Shown here: in pieces, positions 22,779 through 33,937 of the stretch
Layout: each line of letters opens with the position of its first letter
Numbering within the stretch: the first letter of the stretch is position 1
Assembly (NCBI GenBank): GCA_015499995.1
Contig: JADNRV010000398.1
Location: forward strand, 1-38,631
Source: Flammula alnicola
Lineage: Eukaryota > Basidiomycota > Agaricomycetes > Agaricales > Strophariaceae
Direction of reading: 5' to 3'
DNA: 38,631 nt
Made by a program: the position numbers and the translations under genes
The notes under the pieces: generated by a model
What the model was told of the DNA's origin: nothing
Seen by the model: only the letters and a program-made list of their open reading frames with translations
Databases searched by the model: none

Positions 22779-23660
22779 ATGTCTCGTCCAGCGGACAATC
22801 TACCCTCCACCGCTAGGGCTATCGCACTTTTACTCTCGTCGGCACCCTCCGTACAGGATGCCCAACCAGGGGTGCTGCACCAACTTTTGGAATTCGCACA
22901 TAGGTATACATCACAAGTCCTGACCGATGCAAACGTGTATGCCGAACATGCTGGCCGAGGAGGCAAGGTCGAAATGGACGATGTAACTCTCGCAGTCCAA
23001 GCACGCGTTGGCTGGGAGTTCGGAGGTCGTGTGCCGAAAGAGGTTCGTCGCTTTTGATTTACAATGCACACTAGCGCAGGAATATTGAACATATGATCAC
23101 ACCAGTACATCCTGTCGCTTGCCTCGGAGGTGAATGCGGCGCCTCTCCCTGCGGTACCGGAAGTGTTTGGCGTCAGACTTCCCCCAGCATCCGACTGTCT
23201 TTCCTCTGTGGACTTTGACTTGATTCCTAATAAGCGTCCGCCTGGTGTTAAATTGTACGACGAGGAAATCGAAGAAATCGAAGAATCTGAATCGGAGTCG
23301 GAGGAAGAAGAAGACATAGAAATGGAGCCAGCTGCTGTGCCAAGTGGTCGTCCCCAAGCCCGTGGGACACCCTCTATTATGACCTCTCAAGACCAGCCGA
23401 TGAGGGAAGAGGCGCCGTTCCCAATCAGCGCCATTGCTACTCCCTCCGATATTGATATGATCGGAACGCCAGCTGGTCAAGGAATGCGCATGGAAACTGA
23501 GGAAGCCAGCGACGGGGGAGACGATGATGAAGAGGGCCTGTTTGCTGGAGGCGACGATGAAGAAGAGGAGAGCGATGGCATGGAAGAGGTCTCGACTGCA
23601 TTGGTGGAGAACACCAACGGTGTCAAAAGAAAATTGGTGGAGGAAGACGACTACGATTGA
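22779..23660 (+). CDS. TAF9: TAF9, TFIID/SAGA histone-fold subunit
   Basis: Two exons, 22779-23042 and 23106-23660, encode 272 aa; the 63-nt intron joins in phase 0 at KE/YILS. Residues about 8-78 are a TAF9 histone fold (TARAIALLLSS, then HQLLEFAHRYTSQVLTDANV, and KVEMDDVTLAVQARVGWEF). The TAF9 extension follows, with PLPAVPEVFGVRLPP and FDLIPNKRPPG. The C-terminal 120 residues are dominated by Glu/Asp clusters, ending KRKLVEEDDYD. TAF9 pairs with TAF6 in TFIID and SAGA and helps contact the core promoter and activators. The start is the only ATG before the fold. Intron and frame are clean. Confidence 0.92.
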
Positions 23661-24634
23661 TACCCTTTTTATTTTGGTTCGTCTTCTTCCATTCTGGTTT
23701 TTAAAACGCCATATATGTATTGTACTCATACACGTATTCCTGTAAGAAAAGCGCGATCCCTAATGCCATGAGATGATGCCTCCGATATATGCCATTGCCC
23801 AACACTTTGCTGAGAAAATCTGTGCTTGATTTACGCCAGGAGCCACAAGTCAAAACCACTTCGACTGCCGTCTAAATGAATTGCCGCTCTCGCTATTTTG
23901 TGACCTCCTTTTCATTATTGGAAGTACAGGTGAGCTATTGCCATCATTTCTCCCTCGAAAATAGATCGTTGACCTTATGACTTGGAATTTTTTTGAGGCG
24001 CAATTGTGATCTCGGTTCTGTGGCGAGCTTTAGGAGCCTTGGTTTTGAATGGCTGCGTGCCCACGGACCAGAGGACGAACTTAGATCTGAAGACGTCGAT
24101 ACAACCCAAGGTCGAGAAACACTGGCCAAACCAAATCGACCTCAACCCAAATTTAACATGCCCCTCTTCGTTATTAAAATGTCCTTTAAGTCGCCTCAAC
24201 TGTTTACCCGCCCACAACGAAATCACAATATTTTTTTTGGCCCCCGTGATGATACTAGTAATGACCCCGTCATAGCCTTCGACTTCTCGACATTGTTGAT
24301 CAAGTTCGCTATTCGCCAACTGATGATTCTCCACTGTCAACATCGTACGGCCCGCATATGTTCAAACCCGTGATTCGAGAACGACACTAGTATCCCGCCT
24401 CATACCGTCTACGTTCCGCTTGTTCCAACGCATATATGCACCTTACTACCCTACAGAATCGCCACGAAGACCTCATCGTCAGCCATTCATGACTTCTTTC
24501 CATGTGCATGGCGGCCTATTTCTCCGAGCTACGAGCTTCGCATTATTCATCGAGCCTTTGAACGAACCACTGAGTGGTATAAAAACCCTGGGGTTATCGA
24601 CGTGTTAGATGAATCAGACACGCCTCCAACCGCA
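23661..24634. promoter_or_regulatory. Intergenic region; 3' end of TAF9 and beta-xylosidase promoter
   Basis: About 970 bp lie between TAF9 and the GH3 start. A TATAAAAA element at 24578-24585 is 50 bp before the GH3 ATG and is a good core promoter candidate; CTGGGG overlaps its downstream side and fits the SYGGRG consensus of the carbon catabolite repressor CreA/Mig1, though one such hexamer is weak evidence. Two overlapping open frames of about 120 codons on opposite strands at 23975-24373 match nothing I know and I do not call them. Confidence 0.5.
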
Positions 24635-27124
24635 ATGGGGCTTCAATTTGGGGCACTTTCAAGTCTTCTTGTCGCGTACTTTGTATGCGGCGCATCTGCT
24701 ATCACCTATTCCTTCCCAGACTGTACCGCGGCTCCTCTCAAAGGGAATGCGGTGTGCGATACATCAAAGGATGCTACCACCCGCGGTCAAGCTATTATCA
24801 GCCTCTTCACGGTAGATGAGCTGATCAACAACACCGTTAATCTGTCTCCAGGTGTACCAAGACTGGGCCTTCCATCGTACCAGTGGTGGTCAGAAGCACT
24901 CGTAAGCATTTTCTTTGCCTAGCTTCGGACTTTATACTCATTGGATGGGTCTCTCACCCTTAGCATGGCGTTGCCTCCAGTCCAGGTGTCACTTTCGCAC
25001 CAGGAGGCCAAAACTTCAGTTTCGCCACGTCGTTCCCTCAGCCAATCTTAATGGGCGCAGCGTTCGACGACGATCTCATAAAAGAAGTCGCCACGACCAT
25101 CAGCACTGAAGCGCGCGCATTCAACAACTTCGGTCGTGCAGGGATTGATTTCTTCACCCCGAACATCAACCCTTTCAAAGACCCGCGCTGGGGCCGAGGA
25201 CAAGAGACACCCGGAGAAGATCCTTTCCATATCTCGCAATACGTGTTCAACCTCGTCCAGGGCCTGCAGGGGGGGCTCGACCCCAAGCCATACTTCAAGG
25301 TCATCGCAGACTGCAAGCACTTCGCCGCTTATGACTTGGAGAACTGGAACGGCAACAACCGGATGTCGTTCAATGCTATAGTGACGCCCCAGGATATGAG
25401 CGAATTTTACCTCCCACCATTTCAGAGCTGCGTGCGCGACGCCAAGGTCGCGTCGGTTATGTGCAGCTATAACTCCGTCAACGGCATCCCATCATGTGCC
25501 AATTCCTTCCTTTTGCAGTCTATCTTGCGCGATTATTGGGGGTTCAACGATGACGGACGATGGGTTACTTCCGATTGTGATGCGGTCGACAATATTTTCA
25601 GCACACACCATTATACCGCCGACTATCCGCATGCCGTGGCGGATGCGTTATTAGCCGGAACCGATGTCGACTGTGGTACTGCCTATTCTCTCCATTTACC
25701 GGCCGCGTTCAACCAGTCTTTGATTACGAGGGCCGATCTGGAGAAGGCTCTCGTAAGGCAGTATTCGTCTCTCGTTCGGTCAGTACATTTCTTTCAACTG
25801 CTGAGGACGTTTTAGTAGAGATACTAAATAATGACTATTATAGTCTTGGATACTTCGACTCTCCAAGTGTACAACCATTCCGTCAACTGGGTTGGTCTGA
25901 CGTCAATACTCCGAGCGCCCAAGCTCTCGCCCATCAAGCAGCAGCGGAGGGTATTGTTCTACTTAAGAACGACGGCACCCTCCCGCTCAAGTCATCCATC
26001 AAGAAGATCGCCTTCATAGGACCGTGGGCCAACGCAACTACTCAGATGCAGGGAAATTACCAGGGCATCGCTCCTTTCCTTATCAGCCCTGTTCAAGGTG
26101 TTATCAATGCAGGATTTAGCGCGACCTACACCTTGGGCACGAGCATGACTGGAATGACGACTACAGGATTTGCTGCTGCATTGGCCGCTGCAAGTGCCGC
26201 CGACGCTATCGTGTTTGCTGGCGGAATTGACGACACTGTTGAAAGCGAGGGTAATGACCGGGTTAATATCACTTGGCCTGGCGTTCAGCTCGACTTGGTC
26301 TCTCAGCTTGGAGCGCTAGGGAAGCCGTTTATTGTCATGCAGTTCGGAGGCGGCCAAGTTGATGGCACGTCCTTGAAGAATAACACACAAGTTGAGTCTG
26401 TCATTGATTTCGGCAAGTGTGATGTGCTGACAATTCACCGCCTCAGGTCAACTCCATCCTGTGGGCAGGATACCCCGGCCAAAGTGGCGGATCTGCATTG
26501 GCCGATATCCTGACTGGCAAGGTTGCTCCAGCAGGACGTCTTCCGACTACGCAATACCCTGCCGAATATACCAGTGAAGTCGGCATGACCGATATGACGC
26601 TTCGCCCCAGTAGCACCAATCCTGGCCGAACGTATAAATGGTTCCAAGGAACTCCAGTCTTCGAATTCGGACATGGTCTCCATTTTACCAAATTCGCTCT
26701 GAGCTGGCAACATCAACCTCCTGCGAAATACCAGATACCGAAGGTTTCCTTTTCCAGCAAGAAAGATGTAGACCTCAACGTCTTCGATACTTTTAACGTA
26801 GTCGTCAAGAACACTGGAAAGCTTATTTCAGACTATGTCGCCCTTCTCTTCATCAGCGGCTCTGGCGGGCCCTCTCCACTTCCCAACAAGCAACTGGTAT
26901 CCTATACGCGCTTGCATCAGATCAAGGCTGGCGGACAAGATACGGCCGTTTTGAAGGTGACCTTGGGATCCATCGCACGTGCGGATGCACAGGGAAATCT
27001 CTGGGTTTACAGCGGATCGTATAAGTTGACAGTCGATACAGGCTCAGAGGTGTCTCTCACGCATGAATTCGAGTTGGAAGGAGAGTCTGTGCAAATTTCT
27101 AGCTGGCCGCAGGATTCATCTTAG
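24635..27124 (+). CDS. Secreted GH3 beta-xylosidase
   Basis: Four exons, 24635-24901, 24964-25778, 25844-26390 and 26447-27124, give 768 aa, with introns of 62, 65 and 56 nt. The N-terminal 22 residues (MGLQFGALSSLLVAYFVCGA) are a signal peptide. The GH3 N-terminal domain spans about 60-360: LPSYQWWSEALHGVA, NPFKDPRWGRGQETPGEDP, CKHFAAYDLENWNG, VMCSYNSVNGIPSCAN and WVTSDCDAV, in which D293 is the expected nucleophile. The C-terminal GH3 domain (about 395-630) carries EGIVLLKNDGTLPL, FAGGIDDTVESEGNDR and WAGYPGQSGGSALADIL. An FnIII-like domain ends the protein. The EALHG and CKHF..YD..NW patterns fit beta-xylosidases better than beta-glucosidases. The enzyme would release xylose from xylo-oligosaccharides outside the cell. 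Several N-glycosylation sites (NNT, NAT, NIT) are visible. Confidence 0.93.
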
Positions 27125-27314
27125 TACTACTATTAGTAGATCACATCAAAATATGTCTTCATAGGACAAAATGTATTATATTAAGCGGGGTGGAGTCATT
27201 TCGATGCCACCGAATGTCCATGTTCATTCAACCTCGGCAATGCAATATTAACATCTGAACTACGGATTTCTCTTTTCAGCTTCATGGGATCAAGAGGAAG
27301 CAATCAGATCTACC

Positions 27315-27767
27315 TTAGGCATTAACTTCGCTCAGCTTCCCATTTCTTGCGAGATAGGCAGCTCCCGAGTCCGCCCATACCTGATATTGTATGACTTTTA
27401 GCTCGTCATCAAAGTCCAAGGTATAGGTGAAAGTCTCGTCCCACGACTGGCCAGTGCTGAGCCAGGTAAAAGTCCCTTTTCCCTTTACCGAGACTTTCAT
27501 CGCTACAGGATCTATCACATATTGGGAGAATGTGATGTCCTTATATGACAGGAGCGATGCGATGAGTTCGAAGTATTGTTGCACTCCAGATATCCCGACA
27601 AAAGGCCTCCCGAGGAAAGGCGCAAGGATAGGGTGTCCATATTCTATTGCGGACACTTCATGGGTTGTAGAGAAATAAGAGAGTATAGTTTCAAGATCGT
27701 TTTTCTCCGCAAAGGCATCACAGAACGTTTGCGCAGCTTGAGAGAGTTCTTCTCTGGACGGCGCCAT
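27315..27767 (-). CDS. SnoaL/NTF2-like protein
   Basis: A single uninterrupted frame of 150 aa runs from ATG (27767) to TAA (27315). The pattern is that of a SnoaL-like cone fold: an N-terminal helix pair (SQAAQTFCDAFAEKNDLETI), a strand/helix with PFLGRPFVGISGVQQYFELI, and curved beta strands (KVSVKGKGTFTWLSTGQSWD, TYTLDFDDELKVIQYQVWAD). Fungal members range from polyketide cyclases to proteins of unknown role, and nothing here fixes the substrate. It is convergent with the beta-xylosidase, 190 bp apart, with no sign of shared regulation. The absence of introns is unusual among its neighbours but common for such small proteins. Confidence 0.75.
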   Translation of the reverse strand: MAPSREELSQAAQTFCDAFAEKNDLETILSYFSTTHEVSAIEYGHPILAPFLGRPFVGISGVQQYFELIASLLSYKDITFSQYVIDPVAMKVSVKGKGTFTWLSTGQSWDETFTYTLDFDDELKVIQYQVWADSGAAYLARNGKLSEVNA

Positions 27768-28107
27768 TGAGGTTCATGAAAGAGGAAGGCAATCTCAAAG
27801 TCACATCAGGTATTGCAGACATACGCCGATGACGTCATAACCATTCTTAACATTTAAATATTTCAAGTACTGATCACATTGCAAGAGCACACGCACTGTA
27901 GATGTGATGCGATAACGTTAGTCAAGTTTAAGACATCAGAGCTATAAAGTAAAGGCGACAGTAAGGTTATGTACGTTTCGTGCGTCTTCCTATTCAGCGG
28001 CAGTGACTGCAAATAAGTAGTTTGCTGTACTGTATCTCCGGATCATAGGACAATCTTCGACAGGCAATAATTAAGGCGTGCTTCGCAAGCTTTCCGGACA
28101 CGCATAT

Positions 28108-28968
28108 TCATTTGCTCGCCGTCCTGGTCTGTTCCGCGTGTAAGCCTCTCTGTTCAAGCATGGATTCAATATACAAGAAACACTGCGCACTATTTGAGGA
28201 AGCATTCTCTCTCTGGAAAGAGACGATATCGGTCAAGTTCCGTGTCGCGCCACTCGCTGGAGAAAAGTCTTCTATGGTGTCGTTCCTAAAACTTAGAATT
28301 TAAAGATATTAGCGAATTCAGCTGTCTAATGCATAAAGCCGTTGTCGGCCTCAGGATCTCGCTCAGAGGAAAATAGAAAAAAGTAAAGCTCACTGCATGG
28401 TTTCCATAGAAAAGGAGGCCAGCCCTCGTTTGATCGAAGGGCATGCGATTGATCTGAAACCCCCCTGGGATGTGGCAAGGATATCCGTAGCCGACGATTG
28501 AGTTCTGCAAAAGTAGCAAATGAGTGCTTTGCAAGCGGGAAATTCATGAAAGCCTAAAATACTTGCACCATGAGGATCTCCTTATATTAGACCTTTCAGT
28601 CCTTGAAAGGCAAAGTCAATTCGTTCTTTGAATACGAGGTCAAGAAGCTTCAATAGATGTATGCACTGATTGGCAATTCTGCTTCCCTCGGGGCCGGCTA
28701 TCGGACATGTTCCTTCGTTAGAAGAATTAGAACTGAACAAGTGACAAACCACCAGAGGAAACACATCGCTCGCGTACCTTACAGTAATTCTCCAGGAGAC
28801 AAATTCGCCAAGGACTCAACGGAATACACAAGGTTCTCCTGCCTTTAGCAATGGCTTATATTGCGGTATTGCATGTAACTGAACTGGGACCACCATGAAC
28901 CATATTATTCTTAATCTAATAAATAAAACGTTGATATCCACCTGCGATTTTTGACTAAGAAACTCACC
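28108..28968 (-). pseudogene. Unresolved coding-like segment, minus strand (broken or mis-sequenced gene)
   Basis: A good terminal exon runs from acceptor TTTTAG before 28285 down to TGA at 28108, reading NDTIEDFSPASGATRNLTDI and ending TRTASK. It joins in phase across a 108-nt GT..AG intron to a block ending at 28394 that reads KRGLASFSMETMQ. Another plausible exon end with a GTGAGT donor lies at 28968 (reading SRYRSCVDAIPDNSLQ). Between them the open frame changes several times, as in the neighbouring frameshifted genes. I recognise no family and cannot place a start. It could be a real gene hidden by missing bases, a decayed gene, or chance. Confidence 0.3.
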
Positions 28969-30354
28969 TGAAGACTATTATCAGGAATCGCATCGACGCA
29001 CGACCGATAGCGAGAGAATGCTCCCAGGATTTCCTGGGAACGACTTCGAGGTGCATAGTAAGCTGGTCACTAAATTTCAAACACAGAGATTCCAGCTCAG
29101 AATCGCTGAGAGCGACAACGCCGTGGAGAGAAGCAGATTATCCAAGGTCGGAAATAAGTCTCCCAAAGGAAGTAAAACTATTGATCAACTTTCGTTCTAG
29201 GTGTTTCCTGAGTCTAGAGAGCTTGAAGACCAGCCTTCCAGCAAACAGCGAAGCTAGGATATTCTCATTCTGCATTTATCATCGCTTGTAAATGCATCGG
29301 TGAGCTTTGATCAAAACAGCGACATGGGAGCTGAATACACACGGACCACTTCGTGTTAACCAGATGCGTTAAGAACGAGATTTTGAAGATTTTGCTTACC
29401 GTTTGGGCCGCAGGTCGTTGATAGCTTGAACCGTGAAACAAGCTCTTAACGGCAAGCAGTTCTCATCCAACTCTCAAAGGCAAGCAAACGGCACAGAGCG
29501 CTCGGTTCAGTATGTGTGGCAGATGACTGAATTGTCCACAGATGTCCCACCTATATTCAAGCTCTTTTGAGTGAAAGTGGGAGTCAGGACATTCATTCCT
29601 AAAATGGACAAAGGCTTAGGTCGACGGTCGCGTTATTTTGGATTGTTTACGCGTTTCGTTGTTCGCCTGCGTCTAAAATCTTACACTATCCAAAAAACAT
29701 CAAAGGAGACTAGTTTATCTCCAATTCAAAGCTGCTGCGTCTTCTGTCGAAGGCAAGGGTAGCCCGGCCTAGACTGACGTTTTTTGTGAACAAAGCGCGT
29801 CTCGGCGAATCCACATGCCTCCCTTCGGCCCTTTCTCTCTCGAGTCTCGACAACCCAGACATGAGGCTTTCATTTCCGAATGCTGAGTACAAAAGGGTAC
29901 CGTCCACATACCAGTAGAAATCCCTCATGTCTCGTTCGAATGCCCCTCTGACAACTTTGACCAAGGTACTTACGCCTGTGCTATACGGCCACTGGCACAA
30001 TTACCGTCTTTATCAATGACAATCGTAGCATTAAAACAAACTCTAGCCCTATGCCAGTATGTGAAGACTTCTACTTGCTTACTACTTTTGAAATACTTAC
30101 TGACCGCAATCGTCAGATTCGACGTCTTTGGTCAATCAACACATAACTTGTTGACAGAAGACCGATGTTCCGTCTCAGCTAGAATATCTATAGCTCTGGA
30201 ACTCCGCGTGGATGGCTCTATGATCCACTTTCTTGATGCAAACCCATTAACCCATGACAGTGCTGTGCCCCTTTTACTTCGACTCATCCTTGAGGCCTTG
30301 AGGCATCAAACACAAGTATGTTTGGTCTAACCTCATTGTTAACACTCTGCTGCG

Positions 30355-30362
30355 TATAAAGG
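30355..30362 (+). promoter_or_regulatory. TATA box of the DUF6741-like gene
   Basis: TATAAAGG lies 65 bp before the ATG at 30427, at the spacing expected for a fungal TATA promoter. Confidence 0.55.
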
Positions 30363-30426
30363 GGACCTGTATTGAACTGTGTTGTCGATTCAATCCTTCG
30401 ACTGTACCATTACCAGCCTCTCTACG

Positions 30427-31383
30427 ATGGCCTACAACCCCGGTTACGAGACATACGACCCTTACCTCACGCGATCCCTCTCTCGTCGCCAATCCATTGG
30501 CTACCCTGGAACTCCTTACCCTCATCAACAAATATATCCGGACGGAATGGCTGCGACTGAGGTAAGTACTTGTCCTTTTTTCCGAATTCCTTTTTTCTTA
30601 ACAACTTTGGAATTCCCAGTACCAGGCGCCGTATCAGATATATGGACCTCCCAGCAGTGCTGTTGTGCCTGTCAGTCATCGACTAACCAATCAAGGTGAG
30701 CATTTCAAAGTCCTGTTACGTTCAAGGCTAACGTGCTGTGACTCAAGGATATGATTACGATGACTCCTACTATGACGGCCGACAGATGTCGATGTCTATG
30801 GGACACTCAGGTTCGATGATTATGCCCAGAGCACGTCGGCATTCGACTGTGTCGTTCGCTGCGCCACCTGCTATTGATCCATACCGCGTTCCAAGTGCTA
30901 TTCACCTCAAGTTCAAGAGAAAGGGTTCCTTCACCACTGGTATTGGCCTTGACGAAGCGCAGTCGTCGCGCATTCGCCTATCTGGAAACGACGCTTACAC
31001 GTTCCATGATTTACACGCGGACAGCCGCGGACGAATTTATTTGAGGATTAAGGTGCGTCAATGCTGCTTTACTTGCGTGTCACTGCTTTTCTAAAGTTCG
31101 CTTCTCCATGCAGTGGGCAGGCTATTCATCTCTTACATATGAGATACCTTTGGACGGCTATGATGGGCGTATAGACCTGGAGACGCTCGGGAGGCGAGTG
31201 TCCAGAGCTTGCGTTCACTACCTTCAGGTAAGCTTGAGCAATTTACATCCCAAGTCATGTCCGCGGACTGATTTTTCGCATATCCAGGCCAATGTAATCC
31301 CAATCCTTTGGGACCGTGTCGTGTTGCATCATTTGGAGGAAGTTTCATATGGTGTCTGGCAGCCCATGCTCTCCACACGTTGA
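30427..31383 (+). CDS. Basidiomycete-specific DUF6741-like protein
   Basis: Five exons, 30427-30561, 30620-30695, 30748-31052, 31114-31227 and 31288-31383, encode 241 aa. The four introns are 52-61 nt and all phases agree. The first 115 residues are low complexity, rich in Tyr, Pro, Gln, Ser and Met (NPGYETYDPYLTRSLSRR, YDYDDSYYDGRQMSMSMG). A compact conserved-looking domain then fills the rest: HLKFKRKGSFTTGIGLDEAQ, RLSGNDAYTFHDLHADSRGR, IKWAGYSSLTYEIPLDGYDG, ACVHYLQANVIPILWDRVVL and a strict end SYGVWQPMLSTR. From memory this matches a domain of unknown function found in Agaricomycetes (DUF6741); I am moderately sure of the name. The role is unknown. A prion-like N-terminus with a small beta-rich domain is what can be seen. 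There is no signal peptide or membrane segment. Confidence 0.82.
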
Positions 31384-32243
31384 ACGTGTGGCTCGTGGAC
31401 ATGGAACCTTATTCTATGTCTGTCTTTATGAAGATGACTCTTCGAAAAATGATTGCTTTTTCGTAGCATTCTCGTTTTTGTCGAATCGACAACCTTTTAG
31501 GGTTGCTTTCGCTTTCTCGGTTCTTAAAGAACCGCACGACTTCTACAAGCTTTACTCCATTCTTATTTATTTGTTATTCGCATTCCTTCTTTCCTCCTTT
31601 TCGTCCCTTCGTGCACCACGAGGCGCGGGAAACGGGGTGGTGCATCATAATGGTGGCTGGAACCGTAGCGTTACGATACACAATCCACACTCCTGACCGA
31701 ACCTCAGTAAATTATCGTGTTTATTTTATGTAAATAATATAATGCCACACCGATTTGAAGGTCAAACAAAGTGCCGATGAAACGAAATATTCCAATGCAA
31801 ACGCAAGCTCTACGAATTCTATGTTTTTGGTCTGAAATGACTTTGCGTATTGCCCGCAAGGATCCTAGGAACTAGGCAAACCAGAGGCACTGCTTTTCGA
31901 CTCAAAAAAGTTCCATAACTCTAAGCGCCGCCGCCGCAACGAAACTATTGTGCACTGCCATAGATTTTGAGAGAATAGACCAGGTCGACGCCACACTTTT
32001 GCAGCGTAGAGAATCGGATAGCGACTGATCTCGCTCAACTTATAATAATATGCATTGCGATCTTCAGACGAACATATGTGCGGCTAGCAAGGGGAAATCC
32101 TCCTAAACAGAAAGATATTATGGTTCGCTAAATGTCTTTATTTTGCACCTGCATATGCATATACCTAAATGTCTTGCTCAGAGACGGTTAGAAAAGGGTC
32201 CATCTGAATTTCACAAACTCGTTACACGATGTCTTATCACAAT
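31384..32243. other. Intergenic region, convergent 3' ends
   Basis: These 860 bp separate the stop codons of the DUF6741-like gene (+) and the glutathione transferase (-). They should hold both 3' UTRs. I see no gene, repeat or structured RNA in the remainder; short open frames are pyrimidine-rich and unconvincing. Confidence 0.5.
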
Positions 32244-33320
32244 CTACTTCGGAACTTGGAGACCAAGTTGCGTAGCAGGTCTTGCTTGGTTACGCTCAAC
32301 CCAGGCCTTTCGAATGAAAATTAGAGGACTTCATATCGAATGTAGCAGCAGAATGCTTACCTTGACGGCTGGCCACTCGTCTAAGGTTTCAAGACCTGCG
32401 TACTTGTGGATTCTAACCCTGAATTGGTGAGATGGATTAATGAGACCTCAGTCATTCGAAGCAGAGTTATTACCAAGGGAAGGCTTTGGTATCGGCGATG
32501 CTGTACTTTCCTCGTCCAGGACCAACAAGCCAATCGCGATCCTTCAGGCGGATCTCGAGAACCCCATACAGACGCTTGGTTTCATCGAGATAACCTGAAA
32601 AATGTTACAAATATCAGAGTCCGCCGAAGTATATATAGTATCTGCTCACGTTGTTTGGCGTAAGGGATGCTTTCCGGAGCAGCATTTTTGAAGTGGTTCG
32701 CTGGACGAGGAGAATAAGCAAATGAAGGGATATCCAGCGTCGATAAAAAAAGGCTTACATTGCCCTTGCATGGGACCTATGCCGCCGTGCTTGAAGGATG
32801 TAACGATGTGAGATTATTTTCCGGACCGAACATCTGAAAAAGGCTTACAGCAAAGAAAATCCATTGCAACATTTCACTGTAATAATCTGGCTCCTTTTCG
32901 GGATCAAACCAGAAGATGTGGTCCTTGTCATAGTGTTGGACAAGATAGAGAAGTATGGCAGCCGTCTCGAAGACAACGAAGTCATTGCGCGAGTGGTCTA
33001 CCAAGACGGGGATTCTACCGTTGGGGTTCAATTGATAAACCAGGGTTCCTAACAGAGGATATGAAGAGGTTTGAAATTCAATAGCGAAGGGTGGTCCAAC
33101 CGTTACGAACCTTCTGTACGTTGGTGGAAATTACAATTTTGAAAACACTACGAGTTTATGCATGTGAGAACGCAAAGGAACCAGTAGAGAAATTCATACT
33201 CATAATCGATCCAAGGATTGACGGCCCTCAATTCTTCAAGAAGGACGGAGGCCTGGTGGCCATTGGGGTCGTACCAGTGTACAACGTGAAGGGCTTTGTG
33301 GTGGTGGTGGTGGTAGACAT
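32244..33320 (-). CDS. Ure2-class glutathione S-transferase (two apparent frameshifts)
   Basis: Eight exons: 33320-33200, 33147-33111, 33048-32849, 32789-32759, 32700-32650, 32594-32474, 32418-32361 and 32306-32244, about 227 aa once two single bases are allowed for. The thioredoxin-like N-domain shows [43 protein letters not shown] and [15 protein letters not shown]. The all-alpha C-domain shows [53 protein letters not shown] and WPAVKAWVERN. This is the fungal Ure2p/GTT class, which conjugates or reduces substrates with glutathione. The N-terminus starts MSTTTTTT from an ACC repeat. Frames break near 33265 (before NGHQAS) and near 33030 (before LNPNG). In both places one extra base in a run (C or T) restores the conserved sequence, and the exon lengths then come into phase. 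The six downstream exons are clean. Confidence 0.85.
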
Positions 33321-33609
33321 ATTGGGACTGTTTCTCGTGGGTTGCACTTTGTTCTGGGGAAAACGAATATTATATGGAATGACTTCTACTCGGCGTAATG
33401 CGTTTGTCGCAGTGACGCAATGCCATGCATGATTAATGCATGATTAAGCAACTCAACCTGAGGATGAGTAATCCCAAAAGTTCCATGTCTATACAGTAAT
33501 GATGATATGGGAAACCACTACTCGTAATTATAGACGAACCAATCCATGTGGTTCTATCACTAACACCCATACACCATGTGTTTGTTAGACCCACAATCAC
33601 CAGCGGATA

Positions 33610-33937
33610 TCATGTAGGGGTTTGGGTCGTTGGCGTCGTTGGGGGTGTCTTCGGCGTATATTCGAATTGGGATCCTACAATGTTCCCCTGAATCGCTTCC
33701 GCATGTCCAGCTAGTGAATTTCCAGTCAGTGAAGGAACAAGAAGATAGCAACTCAACGGCTAACCATGCCCGCTTGCACTCAAAGGTCGCCTTTCGAAGA
33801 GATTGACACTCTTCCGGAAGTTCGTTGAAGTGGTATTTTAGGCATTCGGAGGGAAGGTGGCCATCCTTCATTACGCAGTCCGAGTATTTGAGACAATCCT
33901 TGAGCGCAGCGATAAGATTTTGACACGAGGAAGCCAT
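33610..33937 (-). CDS. PET191: PET191/COA5 cytochrome oxidase assembly factor (two apparent frameshifts)
   Basis: Exon 1 (33937-33765) starts MASSCQNLIAALKDC and carries the twin CX9C-type cysteines of the family: CLKYSDCVMKDGHLPSEC, then PEECQSLRKATFECKRG. Exon 2 begins at 33710 after a 54-nt intron and reads LDMRKRFRG. Two G runs, at about 33770 (CKRG) and 33684 (RFRG), are one base short. Without them the frame is chimeric and runs on to 33560 with no family resemblance. With them the protein is 91 aa, ending with a Thr/Pro tail at 33610. If only the first is real, the protein stops at 33675. Pet191 is an intermembrane-space protein needed for cytochrome c oxidase assembly. It is head to head with IBA57, with 127 bp between starts. 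Confidence 0.85.

Larger units (their letters stand above)
27768..30426. other. 2.7 kb without an assembled gene
   Basis: I could not build a complete gene. The minus strand from about 28108 to 29200 has exon-like blocks with good splice sites (separate entry). A 96-codon open frame on minus at 29710-30000 resembles no family I know. The last 65 bases before 30427 are the promoter of the next gene, with TATAAAGG at 30355-30362. Confidence 0.45.

Noticed and set aside
23975..24373. Two opposite open frames of about 120 codons upstream of the beta-xylosidase
   Set aside because: They overlap on both strands, match no known family, and only the minus one starts with ATG. This is more likely promoter sequence than genes.
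24635..27767. Beta-xylosidase and SnoaL-like gene as a secondary-metabolite cluster
   Set aside because: There is no polyketide synthase, terpene synthase, peptide synthetase or P450 that I can recognise nearby; a SnoaL-like protein alone is not evidence.
29710..30000. 96-codon minus-strand frame (GAFERDMRDFYWYVDG...)
   Set aside because: It looks protein-like, but I recognise no family and find no clear start or splice partners; kept only as part of the unresolved interval.
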